From assembly GCF_000158955.1 (NCBI RefSeq), contig NZ_GG657757.1, forward strand, positions 4,234,635 to 4,298,634: a DNA stretch of 64,000 nt, given 5' to 3'. Made by a program: the position numbers and the translations under genes. The notes beneath the pieces are model-generated. The model was not told the DNA's origin and searched no databases. It saw only the letters and a list, made by a program, of their open reading frames with translations. This document shows positions 34,175-45,568 of this stretch, in pieces. The stretch is from Streptomyces viridochromogenes DSM 40736. GTDB lineage: Bacteria > Actinomycetota > Actinomycetes > Streptomycetales > Streptomycetaceae. The stretch's first letter is position 1. Every line of letters starts with the position of its first letter.

Positions 34175-34897
34175 TCAGGAGGTGTTGTGGGTGTCGACGA
34201 TCCGGCGGGCGATGTCGCGCAGCTTGACGTTCTCCCGCTGGGAGGCCCGCACCAGGCTCTCGAAGGCGGCGGCCGCGTCGATGCCCTGACGCTCCATGAG
34301 GATGCCGGTGGCCTGGCCGATCAGGTCCCGGGTGTGCATGGCCTCGGTGAGCTGCTCACGCACGCTCACGGAGTCCAGGGCGATGCTGACGTGCGCGGTG
34401 AACAGCCGGCCGATGCGCGTAGCGGCCTCGTCGAAGGCGCCCGGTTTGCGCGCGTAGGCCGTGAGCACGGTCAGCCGGCGGCGGTCGGTGCGCAGCCGCA
34501 GCGACAGCGCCGAGCGCAGCCCCAGGGCCGCCAGCACGTCCCAGCCGCCGTCGGCCTCGCTGTCCGTTATCCGCGCCACCGGGCTGTGCCACAGCTGTTC
34601 CCAGTGTCCGTGCTGTTCGCGGCCGCCGTGCCGGGCCTCGGCGGCGCGCACCACCTCGTCGGTCCAGGCGAGGGTGCGGATCTTGTTGCCACGGTCGATC
34701 TCGGAGACGCCGGCGTGTTCGGCCCCCGGCAGGATGTGGACGGCCAGCCGGGCCGCCGTACGCAACGTGCCGTGCGGCGTGGGTGCCTCGTGGAGCTGCT
34801 GAGACGCCACCGTCAGCGCTTCGGCCAGCTCAAAACCGACCGGAAAACGGGGCAAATCAGGAAACTCGGACGCAGCCACCACGAACCTCTTCGGCAT
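34175..34897 (-). CDS. GAF-ANTAR regulator, second copy
   Basis: 240 residues. It has a helical N-terminus, a GAF-like domain at ~50-165 (ARLAVHILPGAEHAGVSEIDRGNKIRTLAWTDEVVR, LGLRSALSLRLRT) and an ANTAR domain at ~180-236 (LIGQATGILMERQGIDAAAAFESLVRASQRENVKLRDIARRIV). It is paralogous to the gene at 33414-34115 and transcribed in the same direction, so the two may work as a pair. ATG at 34897. Confidence 0.85.
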   Translation of the reverse strand: MPKRFVVAASEFPDLPRFPVGFELAEALTVASQQLHEAPTPHGTLRTAARLAVHILPGAEHAGVSEIDRGNKIRTLAWTDEVVRAAEARHGGREQHGHWEQLWHSPVARITDSEADGGWDVLAALGLRSALSLRLRTDRRRLTVLTAYARKPGAFDEAATRIGRLFTAHVSIALDSVSVREQLTEAMHTRDLIGQATGILMERQGIDAAAAFESLVRASQRENVKLRDIARRIVDTHNTS

Positions 34898-35101
34898 GCA
34901 CGGCCATGGCCGTGCGCAGGAGAGCTCCGCAGCACATTCCCGACTGCGAGCACAGGACGGACAGCACTCTAACTGCTCGGTTGCCTCGAAGTGACGTCCG
35001 GCCGACGGGCGCGCCAGGCGCTTCCGCCCACGCCCCCGGCGTGATGGAATGGCCGCGGGTCAGGAAGCGGCCTTACCGGAATCCGGACGAACGTCTGCCA
35101 G

Positions 35102-35464
35102 GTGAGTGCTGTGACCTTCCTCCCGAATCCCACCGAACCGCGGGGCCTGCCGGGTCGCGTCCACCTCACCATGCCCGCGGAGATCGACTTCTGCAACGCG
35201 GCGGAACTGCTTCCGCTTGTGCTCTCCGAGGCCCGGGCCCGCGGTGACCGGCTGGAGGTGCTCGTCCTCGACCTGACCGCGACTTCCTTCATGGACTCCC
35301 AGGGCGTCCGCCTCGTCAACGACATACGCCACCGGCTGCGCCCCGGGGCTCAGGTGCGCCTGGTGGCCCGGACAGAAGGGGTCGCGAGCCGCGTCCTGGA
35401 GCTGACCGGGCTGCGCCGCGACGTCCCCGTGTACGACGATCTCGCGGAGGCCCTCGCGTCGTAG
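35102..35464 (+). CDS. STAS domain protein (anti-sigma factor antagonist type)
   Basis: 120 residues. The STAS fold is seen in GRVHLTMPAEIDFCNAAELLPLVLSEARARGDRLEVLVLDLTATSFMDSQGVRLVNDIRHRL. SFMDSQG holds the Ser that anti-sigma kinases phosphorylate (Ser at about 62). Such proteins bind an anti-sigma factor and free its sigma factor when unphosphorylated. No anti-sigma kinase is adjacent; the SpoIIE-type protein at 12480-15122 is a possible phosphatase but this is only inference. GTG starts at 35102 or 35111. Confidence 0.85.
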   Translation: MSAVTFLPNPTEPRGLPGRVHLTMPAEIDFCNAAELLPLVLSEARARGDRLEVLVLDLTATSFMDSQGVRLVNDIRHRLRPGAQVRLVARTEGVASRVLELTGLRRDVPVYDDLAEALAS

Positions 35465-35473
35465 GCTGGCGCC

Positions 35474-35944
35474 ATGGCACCGAACATCGCGACGAACACC
35501 CGCGTCTCCCTCGACGAGTTGCTCGACTTCGTGCGCCCCCGCCACCACGCGATCCTGCTGACCCGACGCGCCGACGGCGACCCCCAGGGCTCCCCCCTGA
35601 CCTGCGGCGTCGACGACTCCGGCCGGATCGTGGTCTCCACCTACCCGGAGCGCGCCAAGACCCGCAACGCCAAGCGGGACCCCCGGGTGAGCCTGATCGT
35701 GCTCAGCGACGACTGGAACGGCCCCTGGGTCCAGATCGACGGCACGGCCGAGGTCGTCGACGCCCCCGACTCCGTCGAACCGCTCGTGGAGTACTACCGG
35801 AACATCGCCGGGGAACACCCCGACTGGGACGAGTACCGCGCGGCCATGGCCAAGCAGGGCAAGTCGATCATCCGGATCACGCCGGAGCGGTGGGGCCCGG
35901 TGGCGACGGGCGGGTTCCCGGCGCGGCTGGTCGAAGGGGAGTAG
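35474..35944 (+). CDS. PPOX-class F420-dependent oxidoreductase-like protein
   Basis: 156 residues in the split-barrel flavin/deazaflavin fold: LLDFVRPRHHAILLTRRADGDPQGSPLTCGVDDSGRIVVSTYPERAKTRNAKRDPRVSLIVLSDDW. It ends with SIIRITPERWGPVATGGFPARLV, as in the F420-binding PPOX group of actinobacteria. It reduces or senses an unknown substrate. ATG with GGC-rich leader; it starts 9 bp after the STAS gene, so the two are probably co-transcribed. Confidence 0.88.
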   Translation: MAPNIATNTRVSLDELLDFVRPRHHAILLTRRADGDPQGSPLTCGVDDSGRIVVSTYPERAKTRNAKRDPRVSLIVLSDDWNGPWVQIDGTAEVVDAPDSVEPLVEYYRNIAGEHPDWDEYRAAMAKQGKSIIRITPERWGPVATGGFPARLVEGE

Positions 35945-35968
35945 CCGGCGGCGTGCCCGGCGCCTGGC

Positions 35969-36727
35969 TCACTCCCGGGCGACCATCGTCTCGATGCCGG
36001 CGATCAGCAGTTCCACCGCGAACTCGAAGTCCCGCTCCAGCATCTCCTCCACCGTCTCCCCGCCGCGCGCCTCCATGAGCGCCCGCGACTCCCGCATGAC
36101 GTCGGCGGCCTGCGGGGCCTCGGTCACCGTGCTGACGGCGTCCTGGAAGTACTCGTCCATGGTCATGCCGGTGGCCGCGGCCCGGGTGGAGAGATGGCCC
36201 TCGAGCGTGCCGTAGCCGTAGACGAACTGGAAGACGGCCGAGATCCCACTCGTGAGCCGCTTCGCGGGCAGCCCCGTCCTGCGCATGACGCGCTGCACGA
36301 CCCGCGAGAACGCCAGGTTGTTGGGGCCGATGTTGAGGAAGGTGCCGACCAGCGCGGACACCCAGGGGTGCCGCACCAGCAGGGCCCGGTACTCCCGGGC
36401 GAGCGCCCGCACCTGGTCGCGCCAGTCCGCGTCGGCGGCCTCCGGGTCGGGCAGGACCATCTCGCCCATGACCGCGTCCAGGGCGAGCTCGAGAAGGTCG
36501 TCCTTGGTGTCGACGTACCAGTAGACGGACATCGCGGTGACGTTCAGCTCACCGGCCAGCCGTCGCATCGAGAACTTCGGCAGCCCCTCGGCGTCCAGCA
36601 ACCGGACCGTCACCTCGGTGATCCGCTCCCGGTCCAGCCCCGACGGCTGCCCCCCGCCCCGACGCCGGTGCGCCTTGCCTTCCAGCCAGACACTGGTCCG
36701 CGGCGGACGCTCAGCCGCTTTCCCCAT
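35969..36727 (-). CDS. TetR family repressor (TetR_C group)
   Basis: 252 residues. The HTH at ~30-75 is LDRERITEVTVRLLDAEGLPKFSMRRLAGELNVTAMSVYWYVDTKDDLLELALD, followed by an all-helical ligand domain (NNLAFSRVVQRVMRRTGLPAKRLTSGISAVFQFVYGYGTLEG) like TetR_C. It lies ~150 bp after the MFS gene on the same strand, so it is the likely repressor of that pump. The inverted repeat at 38377-38410 is its best operator candidate. A Lys/Arg-rich N-terminal extension precedes the HTH. Confidence 0.88.
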   Translation of the reverse strand: MGKAAERPPRTSVWLEGKAHRRRGGGQPSGLDRERITEVTVRLLDAEGLPKFSMRRLAGELNVTAMSVYWYVDTKDDLLELALDAVMGEMVLPDPEAADADWRDQVRALAREYRALLVRHPWVSALVGTFLNIGPNNLAFSRVVQRVMRRTGLPAKRLTSGISAVFQFVYGYGTLEGHLSTRAAATGMTMDEYFQDAVSTVTEAPQAADVMRESRALMEARGGETVEEMLERDFEFAVELLIAGIETMVARE

Positions 36728-36780
36728 GGCGCACCTTCCTCAACATTCAACGCCGATCATGCCAGGCGCCATTCTTTGCT

Positions 36781-36872
36781 CGGGGGCGCGGGACTGTGCC
36801 GACGTGCGGCTCCGCCGCGTGGGCGCGACCAGCCACGACCGGCCCGCACACACACCACGACCGCACACCCCG
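36781..36872 (+). repeat. dispersed Streptomyces intergenic repeat, copy B
   Basis: Begins CGGGGGCGCGGGACTGTGCC and shares GTGCGGCTCCGCCGCG and the following GGGCGCGAYCA with copy A (18227-18303, opposite strand). It fills the space between the TetR and MFS genes. Confidence 0.6.
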
Positions 36873-36877
36873 AGCTC

Positions 36878-38374
36878 CTAGGCGGATTCTGCCCGCTCAG
36901 CCCTCCGCAGCAACGCGGCCGCGACCAGTCCACCAGCCAGTACGGCAACCGCCCCCACCAACTGACTGGTCTCCAACCCGGAGGCGAACGCGTCGGCGAT
37001 CCGCGCCTTCTCCGCAGCCGAGTCCGCCCCCGCCAGCGCCGCCGGCAACGACGCCGCCGAAACAGCCACCAGAGACGCGAAACGGGAGTTGAGCACAGCC
37101 CCCAGGACGGCGACACCCAGCCCGTTCCCGAACTCCGCGAGCGTCCCGTTGATCCCCGCTCCCACACCCGCCTTCTCCGGCGGAATCGCCCCCATGATCG
37201 CGTTGGCCATGGCCGGCATGGACAGCGCCACCCCCGCACCCATCACGACCAGGCCGAGCAGCATCCCCTCGTACCCGTGCCCGCCGAGCAGCGCGATGGC
37301 CGCGAGCCCGGCCGACACCAGGGTCATGCCGAAGGCGATGGCCCCGGGCGTGCCGACCTTGAGCACCAGCTTCGCCCCGAGCCCGGTGAAGTTGAGCACG
37401 ACGACGGTCAGCGCCAGCGGTGCCGTCCGCAGCCCGGCGTCCAGCGGCTCGTAGCCGAGCACGAACTGCAGGTGCTGGGTGAGCAGGAACAGCGAGCCCG
37501 TCATGCCGAACGCCACGAGGATCGCGCCCGCGACCGCACCGACGAACTTCTGGTTGCGGAAGAAGTGCATGTCGAGCATCGGGTGCTCGGTGCGCAGCTC
37601 CCACGTCACGAACAGACCGAGGACGGCCAGGCCGACCAGGGCCGAGACCAGCACCTGCGCGGAGGTCCAGCCGTGCTCGGGGCCGGTGATGATCGCGTAC
37701 ACCACGGCCGTCATGCCTATGGTCGACAGCACCGCGCCGACCAGGTCGGGCCGGTCACCGGCCTTGTGCTTGGACTCGGGTACGAGCGCGGCGACCGCGA
37801 TCAGGCCGAGCAGGGCGACCGGCAGGTTGATCAGGAAGATCGCGCCCCACCAGAAGTGGTTCAGCATCACGCCGCCGATGAGCGGCCCGGCCGCGAACCC
37901 GAGCGAACTGACCGTGGACCAGAGCGCGATGGCCTTCACGCGCTCCTTGTCGTCGAAGATCTGCACGACGACCGCGAGGGTCGTGGTCATCAGCAGGGCA
38001 CCGCCGACGCCCATGCCCGCACGGGCCGCGATCAGCTGGGCCGGGCTCTGGGAGAGGCCGGCCGCCAGTGAGCCCACGCCGAAGACGGCCAGGCCCGACA
38101 TCAGCATCAGCTTGCGGCCGTAGCGGTCGGCGGCGTTGCCCGCCGTGAGGAGCAGGCCGGACTGCACCAGTGAGTAGGCGTTCATCATCCACTGGACGTC
38201 GGCGGTCGTCGCGTCCATCTCGCGGGTGAGCGAGGGGATCGCCACGTTGAGGATCGTGTTGTCGAGCAGCACGGTGAGCTGCGCGAGACAGATGACACCG
38301 AGGATCAGCCAGCGTTGGGGATGACCGCCGGGGGCTGTCTCGGGCAGAGCCGTTTCCTGTGGGGACGTCGTCAT
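36878..38374 (-). CDS. DHA2-type MFS drug exporter
   Basis: 498 residues, 14 predicted helices. Typical are LILGVICLAQLTVLLDNTILNVAIPSL (helix 1 with D and N), the A-motif GNAADRYGRKLM after helix 2, and motif C GFAAGPLIGG. It should expel a hydrophobic drug in exchange for protons. ATG 38374 has no Shine-Dalgarno; the upstream bases GTGTACAGC belong to an inverted repeat. The mRNA may therefore be leaderless or start at GTG 38383. Followed by the TetR gene. Confidence 0.9.
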   Translation of the reverse strand: MTTSPQETALPETAPGGHPQRWLILGVICLAQLTVLLDNTILNVAIPSLTREMDATTADVQWMMNAYSLVQSGLLLTAGNAADRYGRKLMLMSGLAVFGVGSLAAGLSQSPAQLIAARAGMGVGGALLMTTTLAVVVQIFDDKERVKAIALWSTVSSLGFAAGPLIGGVMLNHFWWGAIFLINLPVALLGLIAVAALVPESKHKAGDRPDLVGAVLSTIGMTAVVYAIITGPEHGWTSAQVLVSALVGLAVLGLFVTWELRTEHPMLDMHFFRNQKFVGAVAGAILVAFGMTGSLFLLTQHLQFVLGYEPLDAGLRTAPLALTVVVLNFTGLGAKLVLKVGTPGAIAFGMTLVSAGLAAIALLGGHGYEGMLLGLVVMGAGVALSMPAMANAIMGAIPPEKAGVGAGINGTLAEFGNGLGVAVLGAVLNSRFASLVAVSAASLPAALAGADSAAEKARIADAFASGLETSQLVGAVAVLAGGLVAAALLRRAERAESA

Positions 38375-38376
38375 GC

Positions 38377-38410
38377 TGTACACCGTAGAATGATCCCCAT
38401 ACGCTGTACA
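38377..38410 (-). promoter_or_regulatory. inverted repeat at the MFS start codon (TetR operator candidate)
   Basis: TGTACACCGTA (38377-38387) and ATACGCTGTACA (38399-38410) are inverted with one mismatch around an 11-bp spacer. It sits 2 bp upstream of the MFS ATG, so repressor binding would cover the transcription start. Confidence 0.65.
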
Positions 38411-38503
38411 ACCGAGTTTTCCCGGGACAGGACGAAGGGCGGCGGCTCTCGGCCACCGCCCTTCCCCGCTTCGGTCACCGCCCTTCCCCGCTTCGTGCGA
38501 CTG

Positions 38504-40776
<2,273 letters not shown>

Positions 40777-40780
<4 letters not shown>

Positions 40781-42156
40781 CGGAGGTCCCTCGAATCGGT
40801 GTCGTGCGGGCGCACCGGCAGCAGCTGCACGGTCACGTCCCGCCAGGAGCCGTCCGCGGCTTCACCGGCGCGGAACCGGGTGGTGTCGTACGAGGCGAGC
40901 ACCGGCGAGTCGTCCTCGCGCCGGTCGGGGAACACCCACGCCCGGAAGAGCAGGAAGCGCAGCACGGTGGCCGCGAGGTTGGCGGCGATGAGAACGGCCA
41001 GTTCGGTGGAGTGCGCGGGCTCGGTCGTGGCCGCGCCGAGGGCGGCGAGCGAACCGCTGGTCAGGGCGAGCCCGATACCGAAGACGACCAGGCCCTGCGC
41101 CTGGTGACGCACCGCCCCGCCGCTCCCGCGCACCCCGAAGGTGAGCCGCCGGTTCGCGGCCGTGTTGGCGACGGCCGAGACCAGCAGGGCGAGGGCGTTG
41201 GCGACCTGGGAGCCGGTGAAGACCCGGAAGCCGCTGTAGAGGAGCAGGTAGAAGAGGGTGGACAGACCGCCGACGACACAGAAGCCGACCAACTGCCGGG
41301 CCAGGCCCCTCGGCACGTCCTTGATCTCGCGGTCGCGCGGGTCGTCGCCGAACGGCCGGGTGAGCCGGTCCAGCGGCAGCGAACCCGTGGCCAGGGCCCT
41401 GCCCACCCGCCACACGCCCTTGAGGTCGTCGGTCGCGGTCTTCACGATGTGCACGGTCGAGTCGGGGTCGTCGACCCAGTCGACCGGCACCTCGTGGATA
41501 CGGAGCCCCGCGCGCTCGGCGAGCACCAGCATCTCGGTGTCGAAGAACCAGCCGGTGTCCTCGATCAGCGGCAGCAGCACCTGCGCCACGTCACGGCGGA
41601 TCGCCTTGAATCCGCACTGGGCGTCCGAGAAGCGGGCCTGGAGCGAGCCGCGCAGGATGAGGTTGTAGGCGCGGCTGATGAACTCCCGCTTGGGGCCGCG
41701 CACCACGCGCGAGCTGCGGGCGAGCCGGGAGCCGATCGCGAGGTCCGAGTGGCCGGAGATCAGCGGCGCCACCAGCGGGAGCAGGGCGTTGAGGTCGGTG
41801 GACAGGTCCACGTCCATGTAAGCGAGGACCGGGGCGTCCGAGGCCGACCAGACGGCCCGCAGGGCCCGGCCACGGCCCTTCTGCTCCAGCCGAAAGGTGG
41901 TGACCTCGGGGAGTTCCGCCGCCAGCCACGCCGCCACCTGCGGGGTGGCGTCCGTGGAGGCGTTGTCCGCGATCGTGATGCGGAACGCGTAGGGGAACGT
42001 CCTCACGAGGTGCTCGTGGAGTCTGCGGACGCACGGCTGGAGGTCCTTCTCCTCGTTGTAGACGGGGATCACTACGTCCAGGACAGGCGTACCGGCTGGT
42101 GCGGCCGGGAGGTGCTCCCGCGCCGGCAGGGTGCCGGGAGAAGAGTCGGTTCGCAT
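40777..42156 (-). CDS. GT2 glycosyltransferase fused to GtrA membrane domain
   Basis: 459 residues. Residues ~25-270 form a GT-A fold like dolichyl-phosphate mannose synthase: VLDVVIPVYNEEKDLQPCVRRL, ITIADNASTDATPQV, YMDVDLSTDLNALLPLVAPL (the DVD metal site) and CGFKAIRRDVA. Residues ~305-440 carry four GtrA helices (LVGFCVVGGLSTLFYLLLYSGF). Such fusions make a polyprenyl-phosphate sugar on the inner face and help flip it outward. The product is probably the donor for the GT39 enzyme encoded next in the operon. ATG 42156. Confidence 0.9.
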
Positions 42157-42170
42157 GGAACCGACTGTCG

Positions 42171-43775
42171 TCAGGCGCCCTGTCGCACCCATGTGGTGAC
42201 GCTGTGGCATGCCTGTGAGTGCTGCTGCCAGCTCATCTCCGGCTGCGGCTGGGGCGGCGACGCGGGCAGGTGCACCGTGAAGACGGTCCGTCCGGGCACG
42301 CTGTCGACGGTGACGGCACCGCCGTGCGCGGTCGCCACGGCCTGCACGATGGCGAGGCCGAGTCCGGTCGAGCCGGTGGCGCGGGACCGCGCGGAGTCGC
42401 CGCGCGCGAACCGTTCGAAGACGTGCGGGAGCAACTCGGCGGGAATGCCCTGCCCGTTGTCCTCGACGTCCACGCAGAGCCACGTTCCGCGCCGCTGGAC
42501 GCGTGCGGTGACGGTCGTGCCGGGCGGGGTGTGGTTGCGCGCGTTGCCGAGCAGGTTGACGAGGACCTGCTGGAGCCGGGCCGCGTCCGCCGACACGAGC
42601 GCGGGCTCGTCGGGCAGGTCGAGGCGCCAGTTGTGGTCCTGGCCGGCGGCTCGGGCGTCGCTGATGGTGTCGACGACGAGCGGCACGAGGTCGGTCTGCT
42701 CGAACTGCAGCGGCCGTCCGGCGTCCAGCCGGGCGAGCAGCAGCAGATCCTCGACCAGCAGGGTCATGCGGCCCGCCTCGGACTCGATCCGCCCGAGGGC
42801 GTGCCGGGTGTCGGGCCCTACTTTCTCTCTGCCGCGTCGGGTCAGCTCGGCGTACCCGCGGATGGAGGCCAGCGGGGTCCTGAGCTCGTGACTGGCGTCG
42901 GCGACGAACTGCCTGACCCGCGTCTCGCTCTGCTGCCGTGCGTGCAGGGCGCCGTGGATGTGGTCGAGCATCCGATTGAGCGCGGCACCGACCTGCCCGA
43001 CCTCGGTGTGCGGGTCGGTCTCGGAGTCGGGGACGCGCTCGCTGAGATTGACCTCGCCGGTGTGCAGGGGGAGTTCGGAGACGCGGGTGGCGGTGGCGGC
43101 TACCCGGCGGAGGGGGCGGGTGGCGACGCCGATGAGGACGGATCCGGCGATGGCGGCGGCGACCAGTCCGGCGCCGGTGACGCTCACCTCGACGAGGATG
43201 AGGGTGTTGATGGTGTTGTTGGCGGACTCGGTGGGCAGGGCGACGTAGTAGCGGCCGCCGTCCTTCCCGTTGACGTACTGCACCCGGTACTCGCCGAGTC
43301 CGGGGATGTCGACGGTGTGCATGCCCGTGGTCGGCACCTCGGCGAGGGCGGCCTTCTGCTCGTCGGTGAGGTCGACGGGGATGTTCTTCTGGAAGGGGCC
43401 GTTCACGTTGGACGCCTGCTTGGCGAAGGCCGCCCGGGTGATCGTCCCGTCGGCGCCGAGCTCGGCGGCGATGGTCTCCGGCTGCGCCGGGCCACTGAGG
43501 TAGCCCGTGATCCTGTCCGTCACGTCGACGTCGTTCTCGCCACGGGGTTTCATGGGCCCGGACAGACGCTTGCCGGTGTCGTCGACCTGCTCATTCAACT
43601 GCTCGTACAGATGCGACCTGAGCGCGAGCGTCGTCACGGTTCCGATCACCGCGCACACCACGGCGATCAGCACCACGGACGCGACGACGAGCCGCGTCCG
43701 CAGAGTGCGGGGCCTGCCCGCTCGCGCCTGCTTGCCCGCTCTCTGCTGCGTACGCGGCCGTCGTCGTCCGCTCAT
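42171..43775 (-). CDS. sensor histidine kinase (HAMP-HisKA-HATPase)
   Basis: 534 residues. Helix 1 (~27-50) and helix 2 (~195-218) bracket an extracellular sensor of ~145 residues. HAMP covers ~215-275, HisKA is at ~285 (VADASHELRTPLASIRGYAEL, His about 290) and HATPase ends with VEDNGQGIP and TGSTGLGLAIVQAVATAHGG. It overlaps its response regulator gene by 4 bp (ATGA) and precedes the glycosyltransferase genes by 14 bp, so it likely controls cell-surface glycosylation or responds to envelope stress. ATG 43775. Confidence 0.92.
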   Translation of the reverse strand: MSGRRRPRTQQRAGKQARAGRPRTLRTRLVVASVVLIAVVCAVIGTVTTLALRSHLYEQLNEQVDDTGKRLSGPMKPRGENDVDVTDRITGYLSGPAQPETIAAELGADGTITRAAFAKQASNVNGPFQKNIPVDLTDEQKAALAEVPTTGMHTVDIPGLGEYRVQYVNGKDGGRYYVALPTESANNTINTLILVEVSVTGAGLVAAAIAGSVLIGVATRPLRRVAATATRVSELPLHTGEVNLSERVPDSETDPHTEVGQVGAALNRMLDHIHGALHARQQSETRVRQFVADASHELRTPLASIRGYAELTRRGREKVGPDTRHALGRIESEAGRMTLLVEDLLLLARLDAGRPLQFEQTDLVPLVVDTISDARAAGQDHNWRLDLPDEPALVSADAARLQQVLVNLLGNARNHTPPGTTVTARVQRRGTWLCVDVEDNGQGIPAELLPHVFERFARGDSARSRATGSTGLGLAIVQAVATAHGGAVTVDSVPGRTVFTVHLPASPPQPQPEMSWQQHSQACHSVTTWVRQGA

Positions 43776-44512
43776 GACACCGCGGGCTTGATCAGATAAC
43801 CGGCACCGCGCCGGGTGTGGATCATCGGCTCGCGCCCGGCGTCGATCTTCCGCCGCAGGTAGGAGATGTACAGCTCGACGACGTTGGCCTGGCCGCCGAA
43901 GTCGTACGACCACACACGGTCGAGGATCTGCGCCTTGCTGAGCACACGCCGCGGGTTGCGCATCAGGAACCGCAGCAGCTCGAACTCGGTCGCGGTCAGG
44001 TGGATGTTGTCCCCGGCCCGCGTCACCTCGTGGCTGTCCTCGTCGAGGGTGAGGTCGCCGACGACGAGCATGGATTCGGAGCGCCGGTCGGCGGCGCCGG
44101 ACCGGCGTATCAGCCCGCGCAGCCGTGCGACGACCTCTTCGAGGCTGAACGGCTTGGTGACGTAGTCGTCCCCACCGGCGGTGAGCCCGGCGATCCGGTC
44201 CTCGACCGCGTCCTTGGCGGTGAGGAAGAGCACCGGCACGTCCGGCAGTTCGCGGCGCAGCCGCCCGAGCACCGCCAGCCCGTCCATGTCGGGCAGCATC
44301 ATGTCGAGCACGACGGCGTCGGGCCGGAAGTCGCGCGCGCTCTGGATGGCGCCCTGGCCGTCTCCCGCGCTCCGGATCTGCCATCCCTCGTAGCGCAGGG
44401 CCATGGACAGCAGTTCGGTGATCGACAGTTCGTCGTCCACCACAAGCACGCGGACGGGGCTCCCGTCCGGCCTCAGCAGTTCGGTGCGCCCCTGGGGCGA
44501 GGTCGTGGTCAT
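43772..44512 (-). CDS. OmpR/PhoB-type response regulator
   Basis: 246 residues. The receiver domain (~20-135) shows VLVVDDELSITELL, the phospho-acceptor Asp in AVVLDMMLPDMDG (about 70), FLTAKDAVEDRIAG and VTKPFSLEEVV. The winged helix (~150-245) ends with AQILDRVWSYDFGGQANVVELYISYLRRKID and HTRRGAGYLIKP. First gene of the RR-HK-GT2-GT39 operon. Start ATG 44512. Confidence 0.93.
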   Translation of the reverse strand: MTTTSPQGRTELLRPDGSPVRVLVVDDELSITELLSMALRYEGWQIRSAGDGQGAIQSARDFRPDAVVLDMMLPDMDGLAVLGRLRRELPDVPVLFLTAKDAVEDRIAGLTAGGDDYVTKPFSLEEVVARLRGLIRRSGAADRRSESMLVVGDLTLDEDSHEVTRAGDNIHLTATEFELLRFLMRNPRRVLSKAQILDRVWSYDFGGQANVVELYISYLRRKIDAGREPMIHTRRGAGYLIKPAVS

Positions 44513-44616
44513 GCGAACACGATGTCGAGGACCTCTGAGAGCGCCCTTTCGACAACCTGTGAATTGCCTGAGAAACACACAGGCGCTTCCCAGGGAACGC
44601 CTGGGAACGCCCGCGC

Positions 44617-45489
44617 TCAGAACAACCCGTCCTGCACGCCTGGGACCTCCCTGAACTCCCTTACAGGAACGGTCAGTTCACCACCCGCGGCGGGCACCAG
44701 CCCCCACCCCGTCAGCAGCCGCGTGTCCAGCACGACGACCCCACCCCCGGTCGCCAGGTGCAGATCCGGCCCGGCGGCAGCCACCAGCTCCCCGCTGACG
44801 GACCCACCGGCGGCGAGCTCGCTCACCTCCCCGACCGCGACGGGCAACCCGGCAAGCCCGAACACCTCGGCATGATCGACGACGCGCAGGGGCTCCCGCA
44901 CGAGCGACTCCGGCCAGCCGCCGAGCGCCACCGCCCGGGCATGCAGCTCGGCGACCTCCCCGGCCCGGTCAGCGGCCGCCTCCGGCAACGCGGCCCGCAC
45001 GGCCCGCTTCTCGGCGTAGGGAATCCGGTCGGGCACCCGCAGCGCGGCCCGCAACAGCTCCTCGGTGCGCCGCGCGGCCATCAGCGGCCCGACGCCGAGC
45101 CAGGTGAAGCAGACGGCACCCTGCTCGAGCAGCCGGGCCGATCCCCGTTCCTGCGCCGTGATGCCGACCTTGGTCATCCCGGGCCCGAACCACGCCAGAT
45201 ACACGTGGTACGGCCGTGGGTCGTCCGCGATCGTGTCGGCGGCCACCGAGCGCGCCCGGTCCAGCCGCGCGCACTCCTCGCACCGCGCCCCCGTACTGCG
45301 CCCCGGCACGGCCGCCCCGACCGGACACGCATGCCCCCGAGCCCCCACGCATGTCCGCCCACCCCCTTCCGGGACCTCGAAGGCCACCCGTTTCCCCCAG
45401 GTCAGCGCGCTGCGCCGACCGCCCTCCCACACCAGCACCGGACCGTCCGCCGACCACCGCAGCCCCGTGCACTTCCATGTGCGTGCCAT
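44617..45489 (-). CDS. DUF2797 family protein with GIY-YIG-like region
   Basis: 290 residues. The N-terminal strand-rich part (MARTWKCTGLRWSADGP) precedes a zinc-ribbon-like part with C..(7)..C and C..C pairs (CVGARGHACPVG, then ARCEECARLDRARS, about 47-80). Then YHVYLAWFGPGMTKVGITAQERGSARLLEQGAVCF resembles the GIY-YIG core strand and turn. DUF2797 proteins are uncharacterised; nuclease activity is not shown. ATG 45489. Confidence 0.85.
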   Translation of the reverse strand: MARTWKCTGLRWSADGPVLVWEGGRRSALTWGKRVAFEVPEGGGRTCVGARGHACPVGAAVPGRSTGARCEECARLDRARSVAADTIADDPRPYHVYLAWFGPGMTKVGITAQERGSARLLEQGAVCFTWLGVGPLMAARRTEELLRAALRVPDRIPYAEKRAVRAALPEAAADRAGEVAELHARAVALGGWPESLVREPLRVVDHAEVFGLAGLPVAVGEVSELAAGGSVSGELVAAAGPDLHLATGGGVVVLDTRLLTGWGLVPAAGGELTVPVREFREVPGVQDGLF

Positions 45490-45568
45490 CTCTGCCGAGA
45501 GTAGAGGGCACCACTGACAACGGCGTCCCGGTGGGGCGACGCCAACGCCGTCATCGCCGCCAACGCCG

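Noticed and set aside
42171..44555. 794-codon frame fusing a receiver-like shadow to the histidine kinase
   Set aside because: The true kinase starts at ATG 43775, overlapping the response regulator by 4 bp; upstream codons are the wrong frame of the regulator gene.
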